Assembly: GCA_035292505.1 (NCBI GenBank)
Contig: DATDQA010000022.1
Location: forward strand, 62,001-126,000
DNA length: 64,000 nucleotides
Direction of reading: 5' to 3'
From: DATDQA01 sp035292505
GTDB taxonomy: Bacteria > Bacteroidota > Bacteroidia > Chitinophagales > Saprospiraceae
Shown here piece by piece: positions 17,174-27,400 of this stretch. Under the pieces are notes generated by a model that was not told the origin of the DNA, ran no database searches, and saw nothing but the letters and a program-made list of their open reading frames with translations. Position numbers and translations under genes: made by a program. Within the stretch, counting starts at the first letter, position 1. Every line of letters starts with the position of its first letter.

Positions 17174-18961
17174 TCAAGGGCGATATCCGGAATTGCGATT
17201 CCCGCTATACTTCGAACCTGGACGTGATGATCCGGGAGATTTTTCACCTGCGTCTGGTCCGGTAGGTTTAGCCATTTCCTGATCATCAGAGCCCGCTACG
17301 CTGAATTCCACTCTTCTGTTCATATAGTGTTGCATTTCCTGATTTCTTGGGATCGAGTGATGATCAGGAAGATCCGGTACGAGTGTCTCAGATTCTCCAC
17401 TATACATGAGTACGAACCTATCCCGTGGTATTCCATAACGTGATACCAGGAAATTGATGGCTTCATTTGCTCTGTTGTATGAAAGCACTCTGTTGTACTC
17501 ATCCGGATTTCTATTGTCTGCATAGCCCTGGGCGACAACCCTGATATTGGGATGTGTTTTCATGACGGTTGCGACGTGATGTAACTGGCCATAGAACTCG
17601 GGCTTCACAAAATATTTATCCAGGTCAAAATGCACCATTGGAAGGAACCAGTCGACTTTTGCAGCAGGCCTTGAGTTGATAAGATCAACCACCTCTTCTT
17701 CTGTCAGATATTCCGGCACCTGTGCAACACCATCACTGTTGATTGTATAACCAGGAGGCGAGAACCGCTCCTTGTCCTTATAATCTGGAATGCCATCACC
17801 ATCACTATCTAATGTCACACCACGCGTATCTACAGGGCTACCTGCCGGTGTGTTTTTTTCCGCATCGATCATATCAATCACACCATCGCCATCGCTATCA
17901 GTAAGGTCGAATTTAGGACGCTGCTTGAGCTCAGCAATATCACTATACGGAGCATCAAGTGGATTCAGCCAATAAAGTGGCTCCGTAGATTTTTCAAAAC
18001 TCCCCAAATTAATTCCCAGGCGCAGGCTGGTATAGTGTCCGAGGTCGTTACTTGTGGATTCATCGACATCAGACTGTCTATCATACCCATCCCACAGATC
18101 CGAGTCTACCCACATAATCTGATGTTCGATACCGAGATTTAGACGTTTCGACAATTTTCTGCTCAATCCGGTAGAGAATACAAAATGATAGAGCACAGTC
18201 CTGTCATCCCCGAGTTTTGCAATTTTTTTCTCAATCCCACCTTCGGTTTCGTAATCGTCATCTAAGAGATCTTTGAGATTACTCCGAGCTTCTTTTCTAT
18301 CGGACAGGTTATCCAGATTCAGACCTGATGTGACAGAGGCAAAATCATATGGACTATCACCATCAAACAGATTTAAAGTGACGTCCGGTGCATTCAAACC
18401 GATACCGAATCCCACATATCCGTTCCATTTGTTCCGGGCCTGGTGAAACAAGATATTGCCGATGTTCACGATAGCCTCAACAGATCCGGCAATTGTAGTG
18501 GCTTTGTAATTTCTGTGAATATCCTGTCCTTCATATACTCCAAACACAGCATCGCCTCCGTTTTGCTCAAATGCTCTTTCGGCTCTGAATGTCTTATAAC
18601 TAGTTCCGCGGGCATCTGCACCTTTCGAAGTTGTGTATTGTACACCGACGCGTATTGAGAGTACATAATTGACTGCTCTCCTCAGAGAAAGTCCGACTCC
18701 AAAACCACTGGGGGCTACTGATTCTACATCACCAGAAATGAATGCATGGCCTGCATTGATGCCCAGTTCCCACATATGTTTGGGTCTTGCAGGGTACTTA
18801 CTTTGCCCCAATCGCCACTGTTGGTTTTGTTCGGCATCAACAGTCATTTCGTCGCTAATGATCGGCGCATTAAATGGGTCGTCCTCCTGGGCAATGGCAA
18901 CTCCTGAAAACGCTGTCAGTGCCGAAAAGAGAACAATGAATTTAAATGTCATATGGTACAT
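17174..18961 (-). CDS. OmpA-family outer-membrane protein with thrombospondin type 3 calcium repeats
   Basis: This is a 595-residue protein with signal peptide (FKFIVLFSALTAFSGVAIAQ). A beta-barrel-like N-terminal half covers residues ~40-340. Aspartate-rich calcium repeats follow (DSDGDGVIDMIDAE and DSDGDGIPDYKDKE). The C-terminal OmpA domain (residues ~435-560: FDLDKYFVKPE, VVAQGYADNRNPDEYNRVLS, NRRVEF) is expected to hold peptidoglycan. The tail is Gly/Ser/Pro/Arg-rich. It probably ties the outer membrane to the wall. An alternative ATG lies three codons in. It has a complete consensus promoter and is a single-gene unit. Confidence 0.92.
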   Translation of the reverse strand: MYHMTFKFIVLFSALTAFSGVAIAQEDDPFNAPIISDEMTVDAEQNQQWRLGQSKYPARPKHMWELGINAGHAFISGDVESVAPSGFGVGLSLRRAVNYVLSIRVGVQYTTSKGADARGTSYKTFRAERAFEQNGGDAVFGVYEGQDIHRNYKATTIAGSVEAIVNIGNILFHQARNKWNGYVGFGIGLNAPDVTLNLFDGDSPYDFASVTSGLNLDNLSDRKEARSNLKDLLDDDYETEGGIEKKIAKLGDDRTVLYHFVFSTGLSRKLSKRLNLGIEHQIMWVDSDLWDGYDRQSDVDESTSNDLGHYTSLRLGINLGSFEKSTEPLYWLNPLDAPYSDIAELKQRPKFDLTDSDGDGVIDMIDAEKNTPAGSPVDTRGVTLDSDGDGIPDYKDKERFSPPGYTINSDGVAQVPEYLTEEEVVDLINSRPAAKVDWFLPMVHFDLDKYFVKPEFYGQLHHVATVMKTHPNIRVVAQGYADNRNPDEYNRVLSYNRANEAINFLVSRYGIPRDRFVLMYSGESETLVPDLPDHHSIPRNQEMQHYMNRRVEFSVAGSDDQEMAKPTGPDAGEKSPGSSRPGSKYSGNRNSGYRP

Positions 18962-18995
18962 TTTTTTAGTTTCTATTTAATTGATCAATAAGTGA

Positions 18996-19027
18996 CAAAC
19001 TTACCTTAAATTTTAAAAATCCTCAAA
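18996..19027 (-). promoter_or_regulatory. Promoter of the OmpA-family gene
   Basis: On the minus strand TTTG (19024-19027), 20 bases, then TAAGTTTG (18996-19003). The ATG follows after 34 bases. This is one of the best promoter matches in the window. Confidence 0.7.
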
Positions 19028-19208
19028 TCTCAAGCCGGAATATGTGATTCACTGAAAAAGAGATAAGCCACAATTGCTACAGTTCTAGAGGGGAGAATGC
19101 TATGCAAAACTGTTTCAAATATGACAAAAAAACCTGTATTGCCCTAAATCAGCATGGATTTTATTCATATGGATGATAAAATTAATATGTATTTTGTGGC
19201 AAAAAGAA

Positions 19209-20249
19209 ATGTTAGAGCATTGGATCCAGCCTCAGAAGAGCCCTGCATTTCATGAGGAATACCTCGGTGACGACCGCATAGGTCGTAATCTTTCAATAAT
19301 GTCAGATCATCACACCCCGTCAGGTAATCGTGAAGTGGCGCTTATCGGAGCCGATACGCGTTGGGCCAAGCTCGTGCGACATCATCTATATCAATATACA
19401 CATCGGATGCCAGATATCCGAATATATGACCTTGGCGACTTGCGTAGACAAGATCCGGATTTCGTGATTGGTCCACTTATCGAACTCCTTTCCAGCCAGA
19501 TCTGCCCTCTCCTTATCGGTACAAATCTGGGTGTCATGAATGCAGTTCGTCAAGGGCTCATGCAGATGAGAAATACATTTCGTCCTGTTGTGATTCACGA
19601 GAGTATCCCTGAATCGTTGATCACTCATGATAAACCACTTGTAATAGGTGTGCAACAGCACTTGATTCCCAAACATATCCCACGACATGTTCATGCAATG
19701 CATTTGAGTGATGCCAGAAATGCGATGAGTGAAGCTGAGACCATGATCCGAGACTCAAATGGCCTCGTATTCGACTTGACAGCGATGTCTGTTGTAGACA
19801 TGCCGGCTCAGAAATCTTCTTCCTCCAGTGGCTTTTGTACTGAAGAAGCGTGTATGCTGATGCGATTTGCTGGTTTGCACGCAGATACAAGAGCAGTGAT
19901 GATCACCGGGCATGATCCGATGTCCCTTCAACTCGATACCAGTGCGAATACCACTGCTCAATTGATATGGTATTTTCTGGAAGCATTTAATCAGTGTATT
20001 GTTGAGGATCCTTTGGGGAGTCCCCATTACACGTCATATTCTGTCCATCTCGAGCAATATGATACCGGATTCAAATTCTACAAAAGTGAGCGAACAGGAA
20101 GATGGTGGGTACAATTGCTTTCCGGAATCCGTGAACCAGTATTTCCATGTACCTACAGAGACTATCAGAGTGCTACAAATGGCCTGGTCTCCGACCGACT
20201 CATTTCCTGTACAAATGCCTCACTGGAAAGCAGTAAGCAGACTTTCTAG
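19209..20249 (+). CDS. Arginase/formimidoylglutamase-fold protein without recognisable metal ligands
   Basis: The 346-residue protein resembles the ureohydrolase-fold proteins of Bacteroidota annotated as formimidoylglutamase. Matching landmarks are SSGFCTEEACMLMRFAGLH (208-225), TAQLIWYFLEAFNQ, FYKSERTGRWWVQ (290-302) and FPCTYRDYQSAT. The manganese-binding motifs of true arginases are gone: GGxHD is replaced by IGTNLGV, DxHxD by VVIHESIPE, and SxDxDxxDP by FDLTAMSVVDMP. Catalysis as a metallohydrolase is therefore unlikely. The last 18 residues do not look like the family end; see the findings for a possible frameshift. Its 3' end overlaps the convergent murF by 30 bases. The role is unknown. 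Confidence 0.75.
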   Translation: MLEHWIQPQKSPAFHEEYLGDDRIGRNLSIMSDHHTPSGNREVALIGADTRWAKLVRHHLYQYTHRMPDIRIYDLGDLRRQDPDFVIGPLIELLSSQICPLLIGTNLGVMNAVRQGLMQMRNTFRPVVIHESIPESLITHDKPLVIGVQQHLIPKHIPRHVHAMHLSDARNAMSEAETMIRDSNGLVFDLTAMSVVDMPAQKSSSSSGFCTEEACMLMRFAGLHADTRAVMITGHDPMSLQLDTSANTTAQLIWYFLEAFNQCIVEDPLGSPHYTSYSVHLEQYDTGFKFYKSERTGRWWVQLLSGIREPVFPCTYRDYQSATNGLVSDRLISCTNASLESSKQTF

Positions 20250-21539
20250 ATGCATCGCTCGTGAACCCTTGATCAAAATCAGGGCCTCTTCCGGAAGGTC
20301 ATGAGATAAGGCCCGTATCAGATCTTCTACTTGAGCATACCATTGCATATGAAAATAGTCAGCAGCTATTTTAAACTGTACTCCAATAAAAATCGTCGTG
20401 GTCTCTTTCGCCCCTGCTGCAAGTCTTGCAATCTCCAGGTGTTCAGAAGCTGAATATTCTCCCAACTCCATCATCGCACCTAAAATCATGAATTTGCAAG
20501 GATGTTTGATAGATGCGAAGCTTTTTATTGCGGATATCATGCTGGTGGGATTGGCATTATAGGCATCCAGAATGAACGTATTGGAATCCAATGTGACATA
20601 TTGCGCCCGGTTATTGTCCGGGATATAGGAGGAAATGGCATCACAGATTTTGGATCCTTCAATCTCAAAGTATAATCCGATTGCAATAGCTGTCGCAATA
20701 TTTGCGAGATTGAATTCACCAAAGAGAGCACTCGTTGCAATCCATACATTGTCCTGTGCATCTCTGAACGATAAAGAGCAGCCTGACGACCATTGGTTTG
20801 AAGTAAATCGATAGTGATCTACGGAATATTGCGTTTGCAGATCGAATCCATAAAATATCTTTTTGGATACACGGTCCGATAATTCAGTCAAAAACGCCTC
20901 ATTCCTATTCACAAATGCAACACCTCCGCTTTTTCTAATGCTATCATATAGTTCAGACTTGGCACGCTTGACACCTTCTATGCCACCGAAGCCCTCGAGA
21001 TGCGCTTTTCCAATATTCGTAACAATGCCGTGTGTCGGATGCGCCAGCCGACAAAGTAAATTGATTTCCCCGGGATGATTAGCACCCATCTCTACAATTG
21101 CTACCTGATCAGTTGACTTAATTGACAAGATTGTAAGAGGTACACCGATGTGATTATTGAGATTCCCCTGCGTAGCGCGAACTAAAAAGGTAGAAGAGAG
21201 CACCCCGAAGATAAGTTCCTTCGTCGTTGTCTTTCCATTTGATCCCGTAATAGCCAGGACCGGAATCTTGAGTTGATTTCTATGATGTTGTGCGAGCTGT
21301 TGTAAAACCTCCAATGGCTCTTCGACAACGATTACTCCTTGCTTTTCCGCATAGGTTCCGGGTCGAACAATTGCGACACTTGCACCCAGATCTACTGCTC
21401 TTGCACCATAGTCAGATCCATCAACATGTTCCCCTTTCAAGCCAAAAAATAAACAGCCAGGCGTGATTTTTCGCGAGTCTGTAGAGATCACGGGACATTT
21501 GTGATACAATGAGTATAGGAGAAAGATCAGCTCATCCAT
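20220..21539 (-). CDS. murF: UDP-N-acetylmuramoyl-tripeptide--D-alanyl-D-alanine ligase
   Basis: MurF adds D-Ala-D-Ala to the UDP-MurNAc tripeptide, finishing the soluble peptidoglycan precursor. The 439-residue protein has the N-terminal UMAG-binding domain (STDSRKITPGCLFFGLKG), the ATP-binding P-loop (ITGSNGKTTTKEL), the central Mur motifs (EMGANHPGEINLL, TNIGKAHLEGFG) and the C-terminal domain (LDAYNANPTSMISAI). It reads in the same direction as gldJ, with about 100 bases and a terminator between them. Confidence 0.95.
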   Translation of the reverse strand: MDELIFLLYSLYHKCPVISTDSRKITPGCLFFGLKGEHVDGSDYGARAVDLGASVAIVRPGTYAEKQGVIVVEEPLEVLQQLAQHHRNQLKIPVLAITGSNGKTTTKELIFGVLSSTFLVRATQGNLNNHIGVPLTILSIKSTDQVAIVEMGANHPGEINLLCRLAHPTHGIVTNIGKAHLEGFGGIEGVKRAKSELYDSIRKSGGVAFVNRNEAFLTELSDRVSKKIFYGFDLQTQYSVDHYRFTSNQWSSGCSLSFRDAQDNVWIATSALFGEFNLANIATAIAIGLYFEIEGSKICDAISSYIPDNNRAQYVTLDSNTFILDAYNANPTSMISAIKSFASIKHPCKFMILGAMMELGEYSASEHLEIARLAAGAKETTTIFIGVQFKIAADYFHMQWYAQVEDLIRALSHDLPEEALILIKGSRAMHLESLLTAFQ

Positions 21540-21564
21540 GAAAGATCAAAATGCGTTAAACACT

Positions 21565-21606
21565 AAAAAACAAATCCTCACACCGGATTCCCAATGTGAG
21601 GATTTT
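21565..21606 (-). terminator. Terminator downstream of gldJ
   Basis: An 11-base inverted repeat (AAATCCTCACA / TGTGAGGATTT, loop of 12) is followed on the minus strand by GTTTTTTAG. It lies about 30 bases behind the gldJ stop and just upstream of murF. Confidence 0.75.
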
Positions 21607-21637
21607 GAAAAAACAGGTGCTTTGACCAGTTTTAGAA

Positions 21638-23161
21638 TTATTTATACCTGCGTTTGGTTTGCTTTGTATTCTGACCTCCGAAATCTAATCCGCCCGTGAC
21701 TTCATCTATCGAAGCCCCGCCGGTACGGGTCATTGCACACCGGAATCCGACTACACGTGACGCTGCTTTTTCATTCATAAATCTTCTCGCACCGGGAGAG
21801 AGCCAAAACAATCTGTCAGCCCAGGACCCGCCTTTGACGACACGGACGCTGTCATTAATCAACGTATGCACGCCATATGAATATTCAGCAGCACTGAGAC
21901 TATCTCCATCCCAATAATCCGAGACATCGCCGCGATCATAGTTTTCCCGTGGTTCCGCTTCTTCATCAGTCACCATTCTGTAGCGTAAATGGCCAAGACT
22001 ATCCTTTTGTACAGGTTTACCTGATTCATCAAGGACAACACTTTGGAATTTGTTTCCACGGAAAGGATTCAAATCATGATTTTCAACATCCCGAAGAGTC
22101 ACCTGGGTCATAGGACGATATAGGTCTTCCGTCCATTCGCTCACGTTGCCGGCCATGTTATACAATCCGAAGTCGTTCGGATAGAAACTTCTCACAGAGG
22201 CGGGGAAAGGTGCGTTGTCATTGAGTTTGCCCGCAATACCCATATAGTCACCACGGCTTCGTTTAAAATTTGCCAACATTTGACCCTGGTACTTGTCATT
22301 TCGCTTATACCTGGCAGTATTCCCGTCCCAGGGGAAATTTCTGCGGTCAGTTATCAACTCATCCTTTTCAGTCACCTGATTCCCAATAAGCGCCAGTGCA
22401 GCATATTCCCACTCAGCCTCTGTTGGTAATCTATACCGGGGTAACAGAATGCCATCTTCAAAGCGGACAGGACGTTCACCACCTGTTGCAAGATCCGGAA
22501 GGTTCTCGCGCACACTGCCTTCATATTGCCTCGCCAGGTACGCATCCGTAGCAAATACATCAGAATCTTTTTGTTGCGGATTCGGGTTCAGAATGCCACG
22601 CTCTATCAGGATCATTTCATTCACCCTGTCAGTACGCCAATCAGCATACTTGCGAGCCTGATACCAATTGACACCCACAACCGGGTAATCATCGAAGCCT
22701 GGATGGCGGAAATAGGTCTCTACCAGCGGCTCATTGTACGCCAGTTCCTCACGCCATACCAGAGTATCCGGGAGGATATCCACAATCGCTTGCGGATAGC
22801 TGGCGCCATAGGCCTGCCTTGTCCAATAGACAAACCAGCGATAGTCAATATTCGCAACTTCAGTCTCATCCATATAGAAAGACGACACTGTCACTCTGCG
22901 GGGCACATTGTTCCATTCGTAAGTCACATCGTCCTCTGTCTGTCCCATTAGAAATGTTCCACCTTCAACGGGTACCAGGTTTGGGCCAGTAACCTGACCT
23001 TCATAATCCAATTTCTCAAAGCCACCCCAGGCTTGATCATTGTACTTCCAGCCGGTGGTAGCCGACCGCTCGCCCTTGTTCCCGCAGGCAGATCCAAAAA
23101 CCAAGCAGAAACCTGTGAGGATCACAAATGCATTTTTCATCTTAGAAATCCGGTTTTTCAT
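21638..23161 (-). CDS. gldJ: Gliding motility / type IX secretion lipoprotein GldJ-like (FGE-sulfatase fold)
   Basis: This is a 507-residue lipoprotein. The signal peptide ends in a lipobox (CLVFGSAC, Cys26). The rest is a formylglycine-generating-enzyme-like fold (VEGGTFLMGQ, FYMDETEVANIDYRWFVYW, YPVVGVNWYQARKYADW, RLPTEAEWEYAAL, NMAGNVSEWTEDLY, VKGGSWAD, VGFRCAM). In Flavobacterium GldJ is needed for gliding and for stability of the type IX motor-associated ring proteins. Paralogous GldK and GldJ share this fold; the neighbouring porU/porV favours GldJ. An ATG seven codons in is an alternative start. Confidence 0.83.
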   Translation of the reverse strand: MKNRISKMKNAFVILTGFCLVFGSACGNKGERSATTGWKYNDQAWGGFEKLDYEGQVTGPNLVPVEGGTFLMGQTEDDVTYEWNNVPRRVTVSSFYMDETEVANIDYRWFVYWTRQAYGASYPQAIVDILPDTLVWREELAYNEPLVETYFRHPGFDDYPVVGVNWYQARKYADWRTDRVNEMILIERGILNPNPQQKDSDVFATDAYLARQYEGSVRENLPDLATGGERPVRFEDGILLPRYRLPTEAEWEYAALALIGNQVTEKDELITDRRNFPWDGNTARYKRNDKYQGQMLANFKRSRGDYMGIAGKLNDNAPFPASVRSFYPNDFGLYNMAGNVSEWTEDLYRPMTQVTLRDVENHDLNPFRGNKFQSVVLDESGKPVQKDSLGHLRYRMVTDEEAEPRENYDRGDVSDYWDGDSLSAAEYSYGVHTLINDSVRVVKGGSWADRLFWLSPGARRFMNEKAASRVVGFRCAMTRTGGASIDEVTGGLDFGGQNTKQTKRRYK

Positions 23162-23172
23162 GAAATGAGGCG

Positions 23173-23180
23173 CAAAGATA
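23173..23180 (-). promoter_or_regulatory. -7 box of gldJ
   Basis: TATCTTTG on the minus strand, 11 bases before the gldJ ATG. No clear TTTG -33 element. Confidence 0.4.
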
Positions 23181-23200
23181 ATGTTTTCAATATGTTGTAC

Positions 23201-24265
23201 TTATCTGAAAAGGCTCAGGCAATCATTGTATTGAGATTCGCCCTGTCCGTCGTCAAGATTGATCATGATGCCCAGCTCATGACTCCCGCCTGACTTGTAG
23301 GACAAAGCTGAAATCGTCACGTCATAACTATAGGTGATGCGAAGTGAACCTTTGCGTAAGCCTACGGCTCCGATCACCGCATCCGGGTCTGATCCTGCAT
23401 GCCTGTACCAGAAACCTCCGTAGATATCACCCATTCCAACAAACGTACCAAGAATCAACTGCTGGAATGGCCCTTGCCGGACATACATCATGCCCGGTGA
23501 AATAAACGTCTTCCACCTGCCCTTATTGCCCGATGTCAGAGGGAGTTCTGCGCCAATGTGAACATTCCAACGCAATGGGAGCCCGCTAGTCAGGTTTTCG
23601 CTGCCGCTTAAATATGACTGCCGGGGAGTATTCAAATGTCTGATACTCAGCCCTGCATAAAGTTTTCTACTGTAAATGACGCCACCTGTACCCATATCGA
23701 GGTAGGTAAGGCTCAGGTCGTCCGGATATACTTCGTCAGTGGGGACTGGTGTCCCGCCGGGAGAAACGGGTCCAAACTCAGGGTCTAACTGGTCACTGAA
23801 CACAAGCTTTTGCCAATTCAGCCTGGATTGGACTATACCCAGTTCGATTCCCCATCTGATTTGCCATTCCCTGTCGATACGAAGCCGGTATGAGTATATT
23901 GCCGCTGCCTTGTTTGTCTTGAGAATGCCATCCCCGGCATTATCAGCCTGTAAATAGATCCCGATACCGCTATTGTAGTCCTCGAAATACTGATCATAGG
24001 ACAACGCATAAGTCTGGTAGGCATTATTCAAAGAAGGCCATTGGTTCCGATAGTTTATCGCAAAGTTGGGCTTATATGCCACCCCAGCCAACCCTGGGTT
24101 TAGCTGCAGAGGGGCTGAATAAAACTGACTGAACACGGGATCCTGTCCAGATCCATTCAAAATTGAAACCACGAGCAGAATGGGTACCAAAATCCATTTG
24201 ATGTCCGGATCATGCCAAACAAATGCTTTCCCGTAATCTTGATTGCTTCTATGATGTGTTTCCAT
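23201..24265 (-). CDS. PorP/SprF-family type IX secretion outer-membrane protein
   Basis: The ATG at 24265 gives 354 residues with a late signal sequence (WILVPILLVVSILNGSGQ). The typical PorP/SprF opening follows (PVFSQFYSAPLQLNPGLAGV), then FAINYRNQWPSLNNAYQTYALSYDQ and barrel strands (GIGIYLQADNAGDGILKTN; LYAGLSIRHLNTPRQ; IYGGFWYRH). Members assist surface delivery of particular type IX substrates, such as SprB, and are often paired with them; no adhesin partner is adjacent here. The gene lies 39 bases upstream of gldJ on the same strand and diverges from porU. Confidence 0.9.
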   Translation of the reverse strand: METHHRSNQDYGKAFVWHDPDIKWILVPILLVVSILNGSGQDPVFSQFYSAPLQLNPGLAGVAYKPNFAINYRNQWPSLNNAYQTYALSYDQYFEDYNSGIGIYLQADNAGDGILKTNKAAAIYSYRLRIDREWQIRWGIELGIVQSRLNWQKLVFSDQLDPEFGPVSPGGTPVPTDEVYPDDLSLTYLDMGTGGVIYSRKLYAGLSIRHLNTPRQSYLSGSENLTSGLPLRWNVHIGAELPLTSGNKGRWKTFISPGMMYVRQGPFQQLILGTFVGMGDIYGGFWYRHAGSDPDAVIGAVGLRKGSLRITYSYDVTISALSYKSGGSHELGIMINLDDGQGESQYNDCLSLFR

Positions 24266-24406
24266 TTTTATCACAAGGCAAAGTAGCAAAGGTCGCCGAA
24301 TGTCGCCATCGCGGCTTTTAGAGCCTTCTTAATTCTCTATCTTTCGGCAATACAAGTTTTTGTGGATCGTTCATCCGGTATCAGTGTTATTATCTACCCC
24401 TTCACG

Positions 24407-27400
24407 ATGAAGAAACGCCTACTATCTTTAATTCGTATCCCAGTGCTTTTGCTCGTCCTCACTTTGTCGGCAGACGCACAAACAAGCACATCCGTCCTAA
24501 GCCAGGGACAATTCTATAAAATCGCAGTCTCAGAACCCGGGATTTATAAACTAGATGCCTCTTTTCTTAATGGTACTGCCGGTATCGACCTCTCTCAGAC
24601 TCCCGCAAATAAGATCACCCTTTGGACAAATGGGGGTGGTGTCTTGCAACAATTGACAACGGCACCCAGAATAGATGATCTACGGGAAGTGGCGATGCAT
24701 GGTGTAGGGATAGCCGATGGTAAAGTGGATGCGAGTGATTATTTTTTGTTTTACGCGGAAGGGCCGGATCATTGGACATATACACCTTCTGATGGCAAGT
24801 TTCACAAAACAAAGAATATCTATGACACGCAGAATTATTATTTCATCTGCGTTTCTGATAGAATCGCTACCGCCATTCTCTCCCGTACTTCACTTGGTGA
24901 AGGAGAAATGACTATTTCACAATTTGATGACTACCAGAGTATCGAGGTCGATCGCGTGAATCTTTTGGGCAAGTTCCGGCCACCGGGATCAGGACAGCGT
25001 TGGTTTGGAGATGAGTTCTCTACGACACGCCAGAGGGATTATGAAATCACGTTTCCAAATATTGTCACGGCAGCTGATGTGCTTTGTACCATGGAATTCG
25101 CTGGTCGTTGTGATGAGAGCACGCAGATATCTGCGGAGTTCAACAGCAACACATTCAACGCGTCAATCAGTGGAGTGGCAACGGGAGAAGTCGAAGCCGA
25201 CTTCGCACGCATCATCCGGCTCACCGATGTCTATAGTGCGACGGAAGATCGGCAGAGTATACGCATCTCCTATCCACAGATATCTGCGACTTCCTCGGGC
25301 TGGTTGGATTTTATTGAGTTACAGGCCAGGCGGCAGTTATTGTTTAATGGGGCACCTCTACAGTTCAGGTCAATAGAAACCCAGGATCTCAATTCTGCGG
25401 AATATGTACTCTCAGGGCTCTCAGGTACGGAAGTGATCTGGGACATTACGGATCCTCAGCGACCAATCACCCAAGAATATTTTTTCGATGGTGGAAATGG
25501 CCGGTATGCGGTGACAAGTGATGGCTTGATGCGTGAATTCATCAGCTTCTTACCTGCCAACAACTTCCCCACGCCATCTCCGATCGGAGTGGTGCCAAAT
25601 CAAAATCTGCATGGAATTCAGGATGCAGATTTAGTGATACTCTATCATCCCGATTTCGTCGAACCAGCATTGCGACTTGCGCAGCATCGTCTGGAGCACA
25701 ATGGATATCTCGTTGAGACTATTTCCATTGACGCCCTCATGAATGAATTTGCCGGAGGCGGTCAGGATGCGACTGCCATTCGTGACTTTGCGCGGATGCT
25801 CAAAGCGCGTTCACCCCGATTCCGGTTTCTGCTTTTGTTTGGCGATGGGTCCTATGATATGCGTCATTTCAATCAGGATCAGACAGACGAAAACTTTATC
25901 CCTGTATTTGAAACCGCAGAATCGATGAACCCCATCCGGTCATTCCCTTCTGATGATTACTTTGCTCTTCTCAGTGATGATGAAGGGAAGGATTTGAAAG
26001 GAGCGATTGAAATTGCAGTTGGCAGGTTTCCTGTAAGCACTCCCGAGGAGGCAAATGCTGTTGTCAATAAAATCATCCAGTATGATACTAATCCTGCGAT
26101 GCACGGAGATTGGCGCCTGGGTATCGCCTATGTGGCAGATGACGAGGATAGCAATCAGCATCTTCAACAAACAGAAGATGTGGCAAACACACAAATGAGC
26201 ACGCACGCGAAGTACAATGTCAGGAAGATCTACCTGGATGCTTTTCAACAAATGAATACACCGGGAGGAGACCGGTATCCAGACGTGAATGCTGCTATCA
26301 ATGCTGCCATACAGCAAGGAACGCTGATCCTCAACTATTTTGGACATGGAGGCCCTGCGGGCTGGACGCAAGAACGTGTGCTGGGAATCCCGGATATTCA
26401 GTCATGGACAAATTTTACCAGGCTTCCTTTATTTATTACAGCAACATGTTCTTTTACACCATACGATGAACCAAGCCTGGAATCTGCCGGTGAGATGGTA
26501 TTTCTGAACCCTTCCGGAGGTGCCATCGGCCTGCTTACCACAGTGCGGGCAGTATATTCCTCTTCCAATAAACGACTCACTTCAGAAGTATTTGAGCGCA
26601 TTCTCCTGGAAGAAAATGGTGGCCAGTTGACAATCGGTGAAGTCATGGTCCTCGCGAAGAACAGTAATCATCAGGACACGGTGGATGTCAATGCCCGTAA
26701 ATTTGCTATCATCGGTGATGCCTCGATGAAACTTGCTATTCCTGAACATGATATTGTCATTACAGCAATTAATGGACATGCTACTGGTACAGGCACACTC
26801 GATACGGCGCGTGCTCTCGAACAAGTGCGGCTTTCGGGAGAAATACGAAGCAAGCAAGGTGTGAAATTGACTCAATTCAATGGAGTGCTGACAGGCACCA
26901 TCTTTGATAAACCAACTAAACTCAAAACGCTGGCAAATGATCCAAAGAGCTTTGAAAAAGAATTTGAAACACAGACAAAAGTGCTCTTCAAAGGATCTGT
27001 AAGTGTCACGAATGGTGAGTTCTCACTCTCATTTGTCATCCCACAGGACATCAGCTTTAAATATGGCGAAGGTAAAGTGAGCCTATATGCCACTGATGGT
27101 AGCGCCAATGATGCAGCAGGCATGTACGACGATTTGATCATAGGAGGTAGTTCGACAGGACTGAGTGATACAGAGGGCCCGGTGATACAGATTTTTGCAG
27201 ACAATGAAAATTTCAGATCAGGCGATGAAACAGGCCCGAATCCAACAATGCTGATCAAACTCAGTGACAGTAGCGGAATCAATATCTCAGGAAACAGTAT
27301 TGGGCATGATCTCGAGGGTATTTTGGACGATGATTCGCGCACATCGTTTGTATTAAATGACCGCTATGTTTCAACAATTGATGATTACACGCGCGGAGAA

